Under the pieces are notes generated by a model. It had not been told where the DNA came from, searched no databases, and saw only the letters and a list, made by a program, of their open reading frames with translations. This document shows, in pieces, positions 1-11,968 of a stretch of DNA of 64,000 bases. The stretch comes from Orobanche coerulescens. Lineage: Eukaryota; Streptophyta; Magnoliopsida; Lamiales; Orobanchaceae. A program made the translations under genes and the position numbers. Each line of letters opens with the position of its first letter. Within the stretch, counting starts at the first letter, position 1. The stretch lies in NCBI GenBank assembly GCA_033398695.1, contig CM065812.1:134298858-134362857 (forward strand), in the 5' to 3' direction.

Positions 1-29
1 AAGATCAACATCAACATAATAAAAATGTT

Positions 30-2131
30 TTACAATCCACTACCAAAATCTTCTAAATGTCCAAATATAGAAGTAGAAGGATTACCATCATCCCCTAGAT
101 CCTCGTCATGAGGCTGTGAAGATGGGGTCTGACCGAAGATAGAAGGCGGTGGAGCAGGTGCCTGCAGTCCAGCCTGAGTAATGGTCGGAGTCAGCGTCAT
201 CATATAGTCCATCATGGCCTGCTGCTGCCTCTGGAAACTCTCTAACCGCGTCTCAGTCCTCTGCTCGCTCTCACGTAACCGCGTCTGAGTCCTCATTTCA
301 TTCTGAGCTCGGAGCTCCCTCTCCACCCTCAACTGCTCCTCGAGATAGGCAGTCCGTACATCTCGTCCGCGAGGGCGCGGGAAGCCGGGGGTATCTTTCA
401 ATAGGCTGTGACCCTCGGCTCCCATCATCTTAGTGTGGTACCGACTACCTCTAGGAGGGTAGACGGTACCCCACACCCTAGCGCGAACATAAGGATCGGC
501 CTGATCGATCTGTCGAATGACGAAATCGAGGTCGGTATCCGCTAAGTCCGGATACTGCTCCCGAGCAATCTCAGCAAGCATCCTATGAGACTCCTCCCGC
601 ACACGCTCCTAAGTTATATGAAAATAAATATTTCAATAACAATAAAAGTATTATACAAAGGCATTTAGTTTATTACTAATATAAAATAAAAAAAGACTTA
701 CATGCTCTTCGGGACTGTTCAGATATGCTTTCTGAGTCAGGTAGGCAAATGCGTCCACCGAATAAGAGGAAGTGTCCTCGTGCGAAACTCTCGCTAATGA
801 CCGCGAACCCTGACTGTGATGGTCAGTCAGACCAACACGATTGGTCGTGTTGGTCGAGCTAGTCGCCTTCAAAAAAATATTGCAAGAATTACAAGATTTT
901 ACAGACAATTAAAAAATGACATATATATTAAAAATAATTTCATACCATGAACTTCGGGTCGCGAAAATGGGCGCGTAGCCACTTCCACTCGTACTTCGGG
1001 AACTTGAATTCTTCCGGGGTAGTCTCTCGGGTATCACCCCGGGCTATCTAGAATATGTGCATCTCATTTTTCCAAGATTTGTACCTACAACACACGTTGT
1101 ACAACATATATTATTCCTAAGAAAAAAATTATGCAAACAATGTAGATACAAAATAAATTAAAATGACTTACTTGGTAGACTGCACCTCGTCACACCAAGT
1201 GCGTAGTAGAGAGTCGGGAATGACAAACCACACCTATGAACAACATAAATACACAATAATTTAAAAACATCATATATTGCATTTTGAAAAACTACGTGTT
1301 GATTGAAAAATACTTATTAAATATTTAATAACTTACCGACATAGCATTATTCAAAGCATCCTTCACGCACTGCGGCACGTCCTCCCACTCGGGCCACAAA
1401 ATGGGAACTCTATCCCGAATGACAAAGCCCACATTACAGCTATATGCCGCCGTAGCGTCAGAAGACATCACCGGTCGTCCCTGTCTATCTAGAGGAATCT
1501 CGTAACAACCATGCTTACTGACGTACGAGTCGAGCGCCAGACCCTTTGCCGGGCCACGAGTCTTCTTCTTTTTCTTCTCCTCCTCGACTACATTTTTCGC
1601 CTTCTCCTTCTCCCTCTCTATCTCCTCGTATAATTTCGTCTTCGAAACCCGACAACTCCATGTTGTCTGGCCAAGACTCGTAGACGTACACTTCCTCAGG
1701 GCTAATCAATCGAACGGGAACTCGGACTCCCGTCTCATCGACCTTCGGAATAGTCGGAACCATCAGAGGCATGAATAGACTCGGCGGCGGACCGTGGGGC
1801 ACCGCCAATGAGGAACTCCGTACATCTCCTGATATAGGAAGGTTGGACGTGGGTCGGTGGATGGGAGGCATACGAGTCTCCGTCTGCGAGGGGGTCGACC
1901 GTAGTGTCTGAAAGGATAAACATCGCGCTAGTGCAGCGGGCTCATCGGTCGACCTCACAAAATCGTCAGCGTTCATGCCGGTAGCTTCTAGTATCTGGTG
2001 GGCACGAGCGCTACTCTGAGATATGTACTGAGTAGCGTGATCCGCCCTACTAGAGACTGCCGAACTCCCCCCGAATCGGGAGTGGTCGACTTTGTCGACT
2101 TCTTCCCCAAGACTCTCTTTATTCTCTCCAT
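30..2131 (-). pseudogene. TnpA-like CACTA accessory protein (plant transposase Ptta/En/Spm family), multi-exon, degraded
   Basis: Proteins of this family bind CACTA subterminal repeats and work with TNP2 in excision. The likely start is the ATG at 2131, in a Lys/Arg-rich N terminus. A frame change in the G-run near 2070 leads into the frame containing MNADDFVRSTDEPAALARC. Exons judged from GT/AG edges are roughly 2131-1337, 1233-1174, 1087-948, 866-703 and 612-30. The central exons have the family's aromatic-rich look (VWFVIPDSLLRTWCDE; FKFPKYEWKWLRAHFRDPKFM). The last exon has the usual C-terminal block with RARVWGTVYPPRGSRYHTK, then a Glu/Arg/Gln-rich probable coiled coil. One in-frame stop falls near 1050 in the 1087-948 exon, and the Glu-rich stretch near 1620 also changes frame. 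The TnpA-type call rests on exon pattern and overall composition, so it is moderately sure. Confidence 0.68.
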
Positions 2132-2676
2132 CTTCAAATAATGCGCATACAACAAAATTAAAGAAACATACAGATATTCAAAAATTCGACAGAGTTTCCA
2201 TAGTAAATTAAACAATCACACAACAGTAATTATCAATGCCATACCACATTAATCTTTCGATTAATGCCGGCTATACAATCCCTTCCTCCTCAAACAAATT
2301 CATCAAATATTTCATCAATTCACAACTCATCAAACAATTTACCTAATTCATCACACAATTCATCATAGTTCTAAATAAAACACAAAATTCTAAAAACTAA
2401 ATAAAACCTAACCTAATAAACTAAAAAATAATAAAAACTACATGAAAACAACCTAATTACAGATAAAATTAATACACTAAAAATACACAAAAAAACGGGT
2501 TACCTGTGCGGCGGTCGGATGTCGGACGTCGGGCGGGGGGCGGTCGGACGGCGGGCGGTCGGTCAGGCTGGTGGCGGTGTTCCGGTGGGTGGGTGACGGG
2601 GGCCAGGGTCTGGTGTCGGGGGTTGGGGTCTGGGGGAAGAAAAAGAAGAAAATAAAGAAGAAAGAAGAGAAGGAGG
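2132..2676 (-). other. 5' leader of the TnpA-like gene, non-coding
   Basis: This is the stretch between the TATA-like site and the probable start codon. It is AT-rich at 2215-2500 and has a short GC-rich block at 2505-2600 built of CGGTCGG-like units. On the minus strand the bases after the TATA site are pyrimidine-rich, as in many plant leaders. I see no reading frame of note. Confidence 0.45.
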
Positions 2677-2790
2677 TATTTATATTTAGAGGTTTAGCCG
2701 ACGAGAAGATCTAAGTCATCGGCTAAACCCCAATTTTTTTTTTCGAAAAGGGCTAGCCGACGACTTCCAGTAAAGTCGTCGGCTATACCC
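2677..2790 (-). promoter_or_regulatory. Internal promoter of the TnpA-like gene, with copies of the subterminal repeat
   Basis: A TATA-like stretch at 2677-2688 (minus-strand TAAATATAAATA) is followed upstream by two inverted pairs of the TTAGCCGACGA / TCGTCGGCTA motif (2694-2727 and 2754-2786). The same motif packs the right end at 16111-16340. No CACTA terminus is visible here, so this is an internal promoter rather than an element end. If the TnpA-like product binds this motif, as known for maize Spm TnpA, the gene could regulate itself; that is inference. Confidence 0.6.
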
Positions 2791-4145
2791 CCCCACCAAT
2801 TTTTTTAATTATTATTATTATTATTAATATTATGTTAATATTTTGATTATTATTATTACTATTTTTTTTTGTTTCCAAAAAAGCAAAAACAATCATTATA
2901 TATAATGTATGAAAATAAACATCTCTAATAAATTTATGACTCATAGTCTGAGTCATCACTACAGTCTGTCTCATTATCTGAGTTGATATCCGGCAACATA
3001 TGCCTCAAGTCGTCCACATTATCGGCATCAAAATTTTCAAGTAATTCATCTGAATCAATGTCAACGTACCCGCGAGCATCACCACGGAGTCAGACGACTC
3101 ATCCTTCAGGAACATTATTCATCGTAATTGTCGTTGATGGTGGAATATTTGCTGCATTTGGCTCTTCATAAGCATCATCGTCATCAGTACCTGTTGTTTC
3201 TCCCAGTGTAGCAGCACTATAAATATTCCTCGTTGTCACAACGTTCACTATATTCCATGTGCCTTTCTTCACCAAGTCGTCCAAATAATACACCGACTTT
3301 GCTGATGTTGCAAATACAAAAGGATCACTTTCATACCATGTAGTGTAAGTGTCAACGGATAACAACCCGTAGTCGTCTTGCATATCAGTTCCAAGACTGG
3401 TGTCGTACCATCGACACTTAAACAAGTAAATTGTTATACCTTCTCCGTAAATTAGTTCTACCACTTCCATAAGAATACCGTAATATTCACCATCTACCAT
3501 AACCCCAGAATTTTGACATCTTCTTTTTTGGTCTCTCCCAAGGCATACGAATGTGACACCGTTGACTTTGGCCATCGAATAAATTCTTGGCATAACCGGC
3601 TTCATAGAAATAAGCATAAGTTCACGCGACCAGTTAGGGTGTCCGTCATCTTGTATATGGGTCATCTGTGGTAAATAAACTTTTTATGTAAAAAAAATAT
3701 CTCAAGTCCAAAATCAATAGCAACTGAATGTATACATACCCATTTTCCAAAATAGTCGGCAAAAGTGTCATTGCGGAATCTAGTGTCGCCTCGCACCATA
3801 TCGCATGACAAGTGGATGTCTTTCCAGTACTGAACTTCTGGACAATTGATCAATATCCACCAATGTGCAATTCGTGACTCGTACGGGTCTAATTGTCTTC
3901 CTGGCAACCTCCCATAGACGTCAACCTCAGTAGAGATGATAGGAAGATTGAATTGTCTTTCATCTGCTGGAATAGAGCGGGAAGGGGGCTCGAAGGCGCC
4001 CAAATACAACTTGATATACGTAAGACACTCCGACGCAAGGTATGATTCTGCAATGCATTCTCCGGTGCAGACTTATTGGCCACGGATTCTTTGTAATCAC
4101 CGAGTTGCCTGTAATATTGTCATTGTGTTAGAAATCATATTTAAT

Positions 4146-4173
4146 TTGACAATTATATATATATATATATATA
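4146..4173. repeat. (TA)n microsatellite in a TNP2 intron
   Basis: A run of alternating T and A lies inside the intron between the DUF4218-coding exons. It is of no evident function. Confidence 0.8.
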
Positions 4174-5745
4174 ATACAAAATTATGTTACCTTTCAACCG
4201 GGTACATCCAGATGTAGTGCACTGGACCAGTGAGCAATAACTGCCGGGGAAGGTGGATCATGAGGTGAGGCATGAGGTCAAAAAAGTGTGGAGGAAATAT
4301 TCGCTCAAACTTGCACAAGATATAAATGATCTCATCTTGCATTTGACGCAAATCATATCTCTTCACTTCTCTCGTACATAATTTCTGTAAAAATCTTGAC
4401 AATGCAACACATGGCTCGACCACCTATTTTGGTAAGTGCGGTCGAATAAATACCGGAAATAGGCGTTGGAGTAGGATATGACAATCATGACTCTTCAAAC
4501 CAGTTAACTTGTTCTCCCTGAAATTAATGCATCTTCCTATATTTTCAGCATACCCGGTAGGATACCTAGCAGTCTTTATCCACCAAAATATCTCAGTTTT
4601 CTGCTCGGCAGTGACGGTGTAAGTTGCCTTAGGCATTTTTTGTTTTCCCTTGACATTCTCCAACCACAAATGTTTTCTTATGCTCATTTCTTTCAAACCT
4701 TTGCGTGCTTTTGGCCCATCGTTGGTCTTTCCCTCCCAACCTAAGATTGTCTCAACCACACTTTCGCAAACATTCTTTTCAATGTGCATGACATCCAAGA
4801 AGTTCCTTATGAGTAACTTGCACGAGTAAGGCAATTCCCAAAATATATTTTTGTGCGACCAATACTTATACCTGTCGGGACTTTCAGGGGTTGCTGCAAT
4901 CACATCCGGATGGTTGCTAAGCTGACCAAAATCGTACTCATCAAGAATCGATAGTATTTCATCACCTGTCCACTATCGTGGTGGGTCTCCCATTTCTACA
5001 GTGCCATCAAATGCTGCAGCATCCATACGCCACTCATGTTCCCTCTCAAGCCATATCCGATGACGCATTCGGATAACTTTCCTACAGTGGTACCTAGCAC
5101 AATCTGCATTAAAACACACTGGACAACCTCTATATCCGCTAATAACAGATCCAGACAATATTCCATATGCAGGAAATGTAATACCCGTAATTTCGATTCC
5201 TGGTAATTTTCTATTTTTGGCAGAAGTCCGTTTTGACAACTCGCTCATGATCGTTTCGTCATTCTGAGAATGATTAATTCTACACTTTTTGTCATCCGAG
5301 TTCGTTTCGGTGTTGTTTTGTTGAGTTCTGTGCTTTTTAGCGACTTTTCCGCACTTGAGTTCGATTCTTGCGAATCTCGTCCAAATCGCTTGCTTCGAGT
5401 TTCCGCAAGTCCGTTTAACTTTGTTAGACGTGTTGTGAACTTCGGTTTGGTTATTCGATCACGTATCGTGATTTCCGGCGTTTGGGCCATTTTGTAATTT
5501 CTTGAAAGTTACGGGTATCCATATCTCGCATTTGTCGTCTTGACCCTTTTCTTGGTCGCGTATGATTAATTATTGCATTACGTTTTCATCTCGAGTCGTT
5601 GATCTCGCCCGCGAACTTTTCGCCGTGGTCCGTTCGTGCGTTTTTGGAAATCGAGGCGTCGGGTCGTGGCGGGCCGAGGTGGCCGGACGGTTATGGATCG
5701 CCGGACGAGTCTTGACATCGCCGAGCAGCACGGCAGAACCGCGAA

Positions 5746-6156
5746 GCGCACGCCACGGCCGGACGCCGCGCTGCGCTAGCTCGGCAGTGTAGCGCATTGC
5801 CGAGTCACCGGCCAGACGCTATCGACACGGGCAGAGGTACTGAGGTTCGACTCGGTCGTGGTCGGCGGGTAGCGACGCCATCTTTGCGGTCGAGCGCGCT
5901 AACCGGCAGGGTAGCGACGCCGCCGCCGACTAGCGACGCCACGGGATGAGTTGTCACCCGGGCTACCGGATGTGGGCTTAGCGCGCAGCTTCCGGCCGTA
6001 GCGCACGCTAGCGAGTCGGCGTCGAGTCACGGTCGCTAATTGGTCGGTGGTGCCGGGTCATGCGGGCCTTGGCCGAGAGTGCTCGGCCTATACTGGCCGA
6101 TAGCGCACGCTAGGCCGTGTTGGCTAGCGTACGCTAGTTCCGTACCAGTATAAAAA
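5746..6156 (+). promoter_or_regulatory. LTR promoter: palindrome array plus TATA box
   Basis: Several TAGCGCACGCTA or TAGCGTACGCTA palindromes (near 6000, 6100 and 6124) and shorter TAGCGACGCC variants end just upstream of CAGTATAAAAATGAC. The TATA core is at 6149-6156. Transcription of the element presumably starts about 30 bp downstream. Confidence 0.65.
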
Positions 6157-6766
6157 TGACAGACCAACGACTTTCTCCGTCATTTTTCATTTCATTTCCC
6201 TTCGGTCATGGGTCAGGGTTTCTGAGGAGACGAAACCATGTTGTTGAACAAAAAATCAATTAAGTTATTGAGGTTATATCGTTGATCAATCATCCTATAA
6301 CATCTTTCGATCCAAATAATCAAGGTTAGATCTTTAGAACCCTACTTTTGGGGAGATTTGGGGATTTTCGTGGTTTTGCCCGATTCATTCGATTTTGATG
6401 AGTAATTCATGATGAATATGATTAATCTTGTTGGTACTCTTAGTTTCCCTACGGATTCATGGTATATTTCGTGATTTTTACGAAATCGAGAGGGTTTGGT
6501 TGTGGTCCGCCCTCGTTGTCGTTTTTGTACGAATATACATGAATCGTAGGTGGGTTTCCGGGCGTATTCCAATTCCGTATTCGTTTAGAATCTGTTGTGA
6601 TGGTATTCTTCGAATCGTTAGGTTCGGTTTCGATGGTTCCTAGCATTCGTCGGTGATTTTCCATTCCGTTCGTTGCGTCGTCAACTATTCAAGGCAAGTA
6701 TATATTTATGAATGTGCATTCTCGACTTTGAAAGTATGAAATATTAATGGCATGCTTATTTATATC

Positions 6767-7137
6767 CACTCCGGGACGGACCGACGGGTCCTCTGAGGGT
6801 TTCGTAGCCTCTGGTGCGATTCCATGGATAATATGAATTAACCACTCCGGGACGGGCCGATGGGTCCTCTGAGGGTTCCGTAGCCTCTGGTGCGGTTCCA
6901 CGGTATTCATACATGCAATAATGACGGACGATATGAATTAACCACTCCGGGACGGGCCGATGGGTCCTCTGAGGGTTCCGTAGCCTCTGGTGCGTTCCAC
7001 GGTATTCATATACGTCTTGATGTGATACTATGAGATTTAGTTATTCCGGAATACTAGTCTTAAATTGATGAATTGACGGAAATTGATGAATTGACGGATA
7101 TTGATGAATTGACGGATATTGATGAATTGACGGATTG
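6767..7137 (+). repeat. Two tandem-repeat blocks in the R/U5 part of the LTR
   Basis: Three copies of a 75-100 bp unit start CCACTCCGGGACGG and contain GGGTCCTCTGAGGGTT, at about 6767, 6841 and 6941. They are followed by four copies of an 18-bp unit around TTGATGAATTGACGGA (7065-7137). The same blocks are in the right LTR (13550-13920). Confidence 0.85.
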
Positions 7138-7623
7138 CATTTACTTTATCGTCGAGAAGTATTGTGTTTCATATTGATGTACTTGCACTAGCTATTCGAC
7201 GGCTAACCCCTTTATGGGGGAAATACGTTTCATGTATTTCAGGTTACAGGAGAGCGGACAGACGGGTATCGGGTCGGCATGAAGATGATGGGCAAGTGTG
7301 ATACTGTGTCTTGTCTCCGGTTATCTTTTTTTGGATTCCTCCATTCAGTGTTGTTGTACTGGAATGGATTTTAAATACTCGAGTATTGTATTTCAGTTTC
7401 CTTGATGTTCCGGCCTGTGTTGCCGAGGTATTGATTTGTGCAGTGATGTATATGGTTTCATCGGTTATGGTTTTGAATACCATTTGTATCGTCTTTCTTT
7501 CCATTGTATGTAGACCTTCTCGGTCAAGTTTTATAGTTCCGCGTATGTTTAGCCTTGTGTGTCCCACGGCGGGGCTCACGGCGCTGTAATATACCCTGAA
7601 TAACTTGGGGGTGTTACAGAATA

Positions 7624-7637
7624 TGGTATCGGAGATT
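7624..7637 (+). other. Primer binding site of the LARD element
   Basis: TGGTATCGGAGATT begins 5 bases after the LTR and resembles the initiator-Met tRNA site TGGTATCAGAGC used by most plant LTR elements, with one mismatch in the first ten bases. Confidence 0.75.
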
Positions 7638-8242
7638 AGGTTTATGGATACCTAGGCTGTCGGTCTTTTGGGTCGATTGAGTCGTCATTTGACCACAGTA
7701 TCACTACTCTGCCATCATCACAGTGCGACCGGTACTTGTAAGTCCTCTCACTCTTCTTGTATTTTCTTGACCGTTTCGTTTTTAGCTTGGTATTCTTTGG
7801 AATTGGTCACTTCGAGAAGATGCGATTTGGATTATACTTCCGCACGTGTGTGCCCTTTAGAATGTTGGATGTAAGGAGAAGAAGTCGTGACTGTGGTTAC
7901 GGACGTGAACTCTTCCTTGAGATTTTGTTAAATTGCTAATTTCGATATTAGCGTGTATCGGTTTTGTGTTGAGACTTTGTTTGGAAGTCGCATGTTAGTA
8001 CCACGGGAGATCTTCGACTTCACAGACTTGTAAGTATGTTGTTTGAATTATTCGATAATTCTTGGTTATCTTGGTGATTTGGATTTATATGTTGGATATC
8101 GTTGATGTATATTTGTGCTTGAGAACGTTGTGAACGTTTGATAATGTTGCTGAATGCGTATATGTATTCATTGTGCCGTATGATCGTTTGGTATGTCGAG
8201 ATGTTGGTAGAGAATAGCGGAAAATGGCTAAGTACAGCTATG

Positions 8243-9551
8243 TTAGCGCACGCTACAAGGTATGTCTAGCACGCGCTAAGATATATACTTAGCGTACGCT
8301 ACGGTGCATACTTAGCGCACGCTAAGAGATTCGGTTACGTACGCTAAGGAGGACCCCTAACGTACGTAACGACTTGCTGGGTTAATTTCGGAAGGTGGCC
8401 GACAGGTAGGCCCAGGTTGATTTTTTTTATATTCAGTTAGCGCACGCTAACGCGTGTTGGTTAGCGCACGCTAACACCAGATCGCCAATAATGGAATCTT
8501 AGCGTTCGGCGGGTGGACCCGGCCATGTTCGACGCGTGACCAGATAAGGTCAACGAGTGCTTGTCGTGTAGAGCTAGCGTATGCTAAAACCGTATGATTA
8601 GCGCACGCTAATTCCATATCGGTCAAAGGAATCCCGATAATCGCGGATGCTTTCGGCATATGGGGGCACGATACTGTAGCAAGTCAACGACGATTAGCGC
8701 GTTAAGGTAAGGTCGAAGAATAGCGACGCCATCGAGCATTTCACTGTATCAAGTCAGCGCCTGTTAGCGTACGCTAAGGCATGGGCATTACGACGTTAGA
8801 TGAATTTCAAGCAATGTAGTAGCTTCGATCGCCTGATAGCGCACGCTATCAAGGAAGGATAGCGCACGCTAGTCATGTAACGCACGCTAAATATAAGGTC
8901 TAGCGCGCTAGTGATGTGTTTTATAGAGAGGATAGACGAGTGCTGAGAGGCATTTTGTCCATTCTCCTTCCTTCAGTCAATAGAGAGAACCTTGGGAAGT
9001 ACTTGAAGTTCCTAAACATGGAGAGATGATTCTCTTAAACCAGATTAAGATGGAGAGCTCGGATTTAAGTATTGTTCTTGATGTTTTTGATGATTCTTGG
9101 AATGGAGATCATTATTCTTCCTCGTGGTTCGTCCATACATGGTAGTCCTCGTATCCCTTTGATAGTGGTTCATTTCTTTAAGGATTACTACTTGGGAGGG
9201 AGTGTGTTGGGAATCGTGTATTTTGATGTTCGTTTTATTTCGATGAAAATGCATAAATTGGACTGTACTTTTATCCGTTGCGTGAATATTTTGAAATGGC
9301 TTTTGGTATATTGCCAACTGAATTTTTATTTCGTAAAACCGATTCCCTAAACTGAGTTTTTTGGCATTTTGACCTTGATCGTTTTGACGGTATTTGGAAA
9401 ATGATTTTTTTTTTTAGTATTTGAAAAATATTACCGTCATCGGTCTTTTTAACATTTTTGAAATGATGTGGAAAAATTGTGCTTAGCCTGGTAAATCCTT
9501 GTGAGAAGGGTTTACGGCGTGTAATATTCCCAGGAGGATCTGGGGTGTTAC
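8243..9551 (+). repeat. Truncated LTR-like segment inside the LARD interior
   Basis: It has the order of a Gypsy LTR without its start: an array of TAGCGCACGCTA palindromes (8243-8910), a TATA-like TTTTATAGAG (8919-8928), then a U5-like end TAGCCTGGTAAATCC...GGGGTGTTACA (9484-9551). The end resembles that of the LTR at 54737-57658. It is followed at once by a second primer-like site, TTGGTATCATG (9555-9565). No TG start or target duplication was found on its left. Confidence 0.55.
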
Positions 9552-10904
9552 AATCTTGGTATCATGTGATAATGCTGTACGAGATTTATTGGAATCGTAA
9601 TAAGAGATTTCGGATGTTGATATGATTATTGAGATCTTCTTCATATGACGATAAGGGTTTTGTTCTGATTCTTGAGGTTGTATGAATGACATGATGAAGG
9701 AAATGATAATGTGGAGATATATATACCTCGGATATGTTGTTCTGAACGTGATTTCGGATATTTCATGCTCCTTCAGAACTCTTGAAGTATCCGAGGTGAT
9801 GAAAATTTTTAAGAAGGTTGATGTTTTGAATATGAATATGGAATATTCATATCTAGAGCTAAACTATGTGTTGGAAATAATATTCGTATAGGAAATACGA
9901 ATGTGATTATGAGCTTGATGAGACTATTATTCATCTCGGAATTTGGAAGCCCATACGTATGGAGCAAGTATTCAAATCGAATGATTGGATTGTTTGATAA
10001 CCTTTTTAATATGATTATCTATTGTTTTGAACCAGTCGGATGATTCGAATTGATAACGGTCATAAGTAAATTTTAACGATGGGTTTACGAGAAGGGAACC
10101 CTGTCAATTCGTATTTTAGAATTGAGTTTGGAACATTTAGACCCTTATTATTGGTCCGAATTGGTTGCTGATATGATCATCATATTTCGACTCGTATTGT
10201 GGACAGGATTTGTAAGTGCCTGAGTTGGATTGTTCAGACTGTAATTAGTCGAGATATGGTGAAACGGTTAAGTTTATGGTTTGGTGGTATTGAGATTGGT
10301 CGTCATCGAACCTGTTGATTATAAATCCTTCGTTTTACAATAAGATATGAGGTTTGATCGTGAATTATGACTGTTGTGTTGCGGTTAAGGTTGAAGGGTT
10401 CGTAGATTAACTTGGTCGGGACTGAGGAACTCGTAAGACGAAATCAACTGAATTGGTAACAGTTCGATGTATTGATATCGAGGCAAGTTTTATACTTGTA
10501 CTAATCAATGAGATTAATGTTATCGTGTAGGTGTACGAACGTGTGTATCATTTCGAGACTCGGCCTCTTTATGATTGTATTGATATCAAGGGATTGGTTG
10601 ACACGACGCCGTCGGCAAATTATACCAAATATTACTGTTGTTTGTAAATGGCCGGTTCAAGGCATTACGATACTTGTTGGTGAAGTTGCTATCGATAGCC
10701 GGTTCGCGGTATCGATGTATCGATTATTATTGTTCGCGATTAATGTCGTTCTGAGACATCGTTGAATCTTTGTCGTCGAATTGGATCTGTTGCTATGATG
10801 TTGCGTCAACCGATTGGGGACGTTTGATATATCCTTTTGTCATCTCCGTTTCGGTGGTCGATTTAAGACACCGGGACATCTATTCTATCGTATTATTGAT
10901 TATC

Positions 10905-11080
10905 GATTGACCGTTCTAAGGTAATCGAGGTATTGAATTGGGATTATCGAAGATAATTCCCATCCGTTGTCAAAGATATTCTCATCCGTTGTATCGTTGT
11001 TATCGATTGGCCATTCTACGGTAATCGAAGCATTGAATTGGGACTGTCGAGGATAGTTCCCATCCGTTGAATTATTATTG
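10905..11080 (+). repeat. Imperfect direct duplication in the LARD interior
   Basis: A unit running from ATTGACCGTTCTAAGG to AATTCCCATCCGTTG recurs about 95 bp later as ATTGGCCATTCTACGG to AGTTCCCATCCGTTG. Its function is unknown. Confidence 0.6.
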
Positions 11081-11931
11081 CCGTGTTGGCCGACTCAAGA
11101 CAGCACACTATTATTCTTATGAACTCGGTAATTTTGTGATCGTTGAGAGCTGAGGATTTCCCGAATTGTGGTGTTGTGGTTATTGCCGTGTTAATCGGTC
11201 CTTAAGGAATTCTGATCCCAGGATGGTCGTTTTGAATATCATTGGTCGTGTCGATCTTTCATTATTCGTGTGTCATCATTCACTTGGTGAGTCGTATGAT
11301 CCATATTGAATGTTTTATTCCTTGAGTTTCGTTGTCATGTTGTATCGTGACATATCTGGAATCATGTCTGCGTGCCGATTGGTTATGTGTAGGATTTTTT
11401 AGCCAGGCACTCGATGGTCATGCGTGGATGTTTCCGCATTGGACCGTGCACACGAGACGTAGTTCTTGAGGCTAATTAGGTACATTGTCACACGTATATT
11501 CTGGATTCTGTATACGGGGCGGACATGTGCACGGACACATTTCCGGATCGGGCGTACTGTGATGTCCCTCTTGAGCTTTATTTGGTTGATCGTTCGTAGT
11601 CCATGTTGTATTGGATATGTCCGACGATTTGCATCGTTGTTCATACGCCGAGGGGTATGTCCGATACCAAAGTTGATTTCTTTGAGATCTATTTTGTGAT
11701 GATTCTGACTTTGGGCTATTCGGCTTTCAGGCCATTATGATGTATCGGTATTTTCCGTTGGAGCCTTCGGGCATTGTGAATTCGTATCTTTTCGGCATTG
11801 GTTCGGTTTACCTTCGGGTAATGTATTGTTGTGTTCTATATTGATGACTCGCCATTTGGGCGTAAGTTTTCGGTTCTTGTGTATCTCGTTGAGTTTTTCC
11901 TGGCGGAATATTTCTTCTCCCTACCTGTTTT

Positions 11932-11968
11932 AAGTTTCGGGACGAAACTTCTTTTAAGGAGGGTAGAA
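11932..11968 (+). other. Palindrome and polypurine tract at the 3' end of the LARD interior
   Basis: AAGTTTCG-GGA-CGAAACTT (11932-11950) is a perfect 8-bp inverted repeat with a 3-base loop. It is followed by AAGGAGGGTAGAA, the polypurine tract that primes plus-strand DNA and abuts the right LTR. Related hairpins sit at the same place in all Gypsy-type elements of this window. Confidence 0.8.

Larger units (their letters stand above)
5177..7618 (+). repeat. Left LTR of the LARD element
   Basis: It is 2442 bp, TG...CA, near-identical to 11969-14401 from about 6170 onward. It holds in order a U3 start shared with the 54737 element, a GC-rich array of TAGCGCACGCTA-like palindromes, a TATA box at 6149-6156, short tandem repeats, and a U5 ending in GGGGGTGTTACA. 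Differences from the right LTR cluster as small indels in the GC-rich part (5640-6130). Confidence 0.93.
7619..11968 (+). other. LARD interior, non-coding
   Basis: About 4.35 kb between the LTRs with no long open frame on either strand and no match I recognise to gag, protease, reverse transcriptase or integrase. It contains the primer site, an LTR-like segment (8243-9551), a duplicated block near 10905-11080, and a stretch at 11400-11600 that resembles, in the same sense, part of the Gypsy LTR at 25824-28252 (shared GTGCACACGAG and GTGCACGGACACATTTCC). It looks like a patchwork of Gypsy-derived non-coding sequence. Confidence 0.7.

Noticed and set aside
2754..2800. Possible end of a second CACTA element next to the internal subterminal repeats
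   Set aside because: No CACTA or TAGTG terminus and no 3-bp duplication is visible, and the TATA site and gene follow as for a promoter.
7068..7137. Regularly spaced short repeats that could suggest a CRISPR-like array
   Set aside because: They are contiguous 18-bp tandem repeats without spacers, inside a plant LTR.
7624..7637. tRNA-like sequence at the primer binding sites
   Set aside because: These are short complements of a tRNA 3' end; no cloverleaf can be formed around them.
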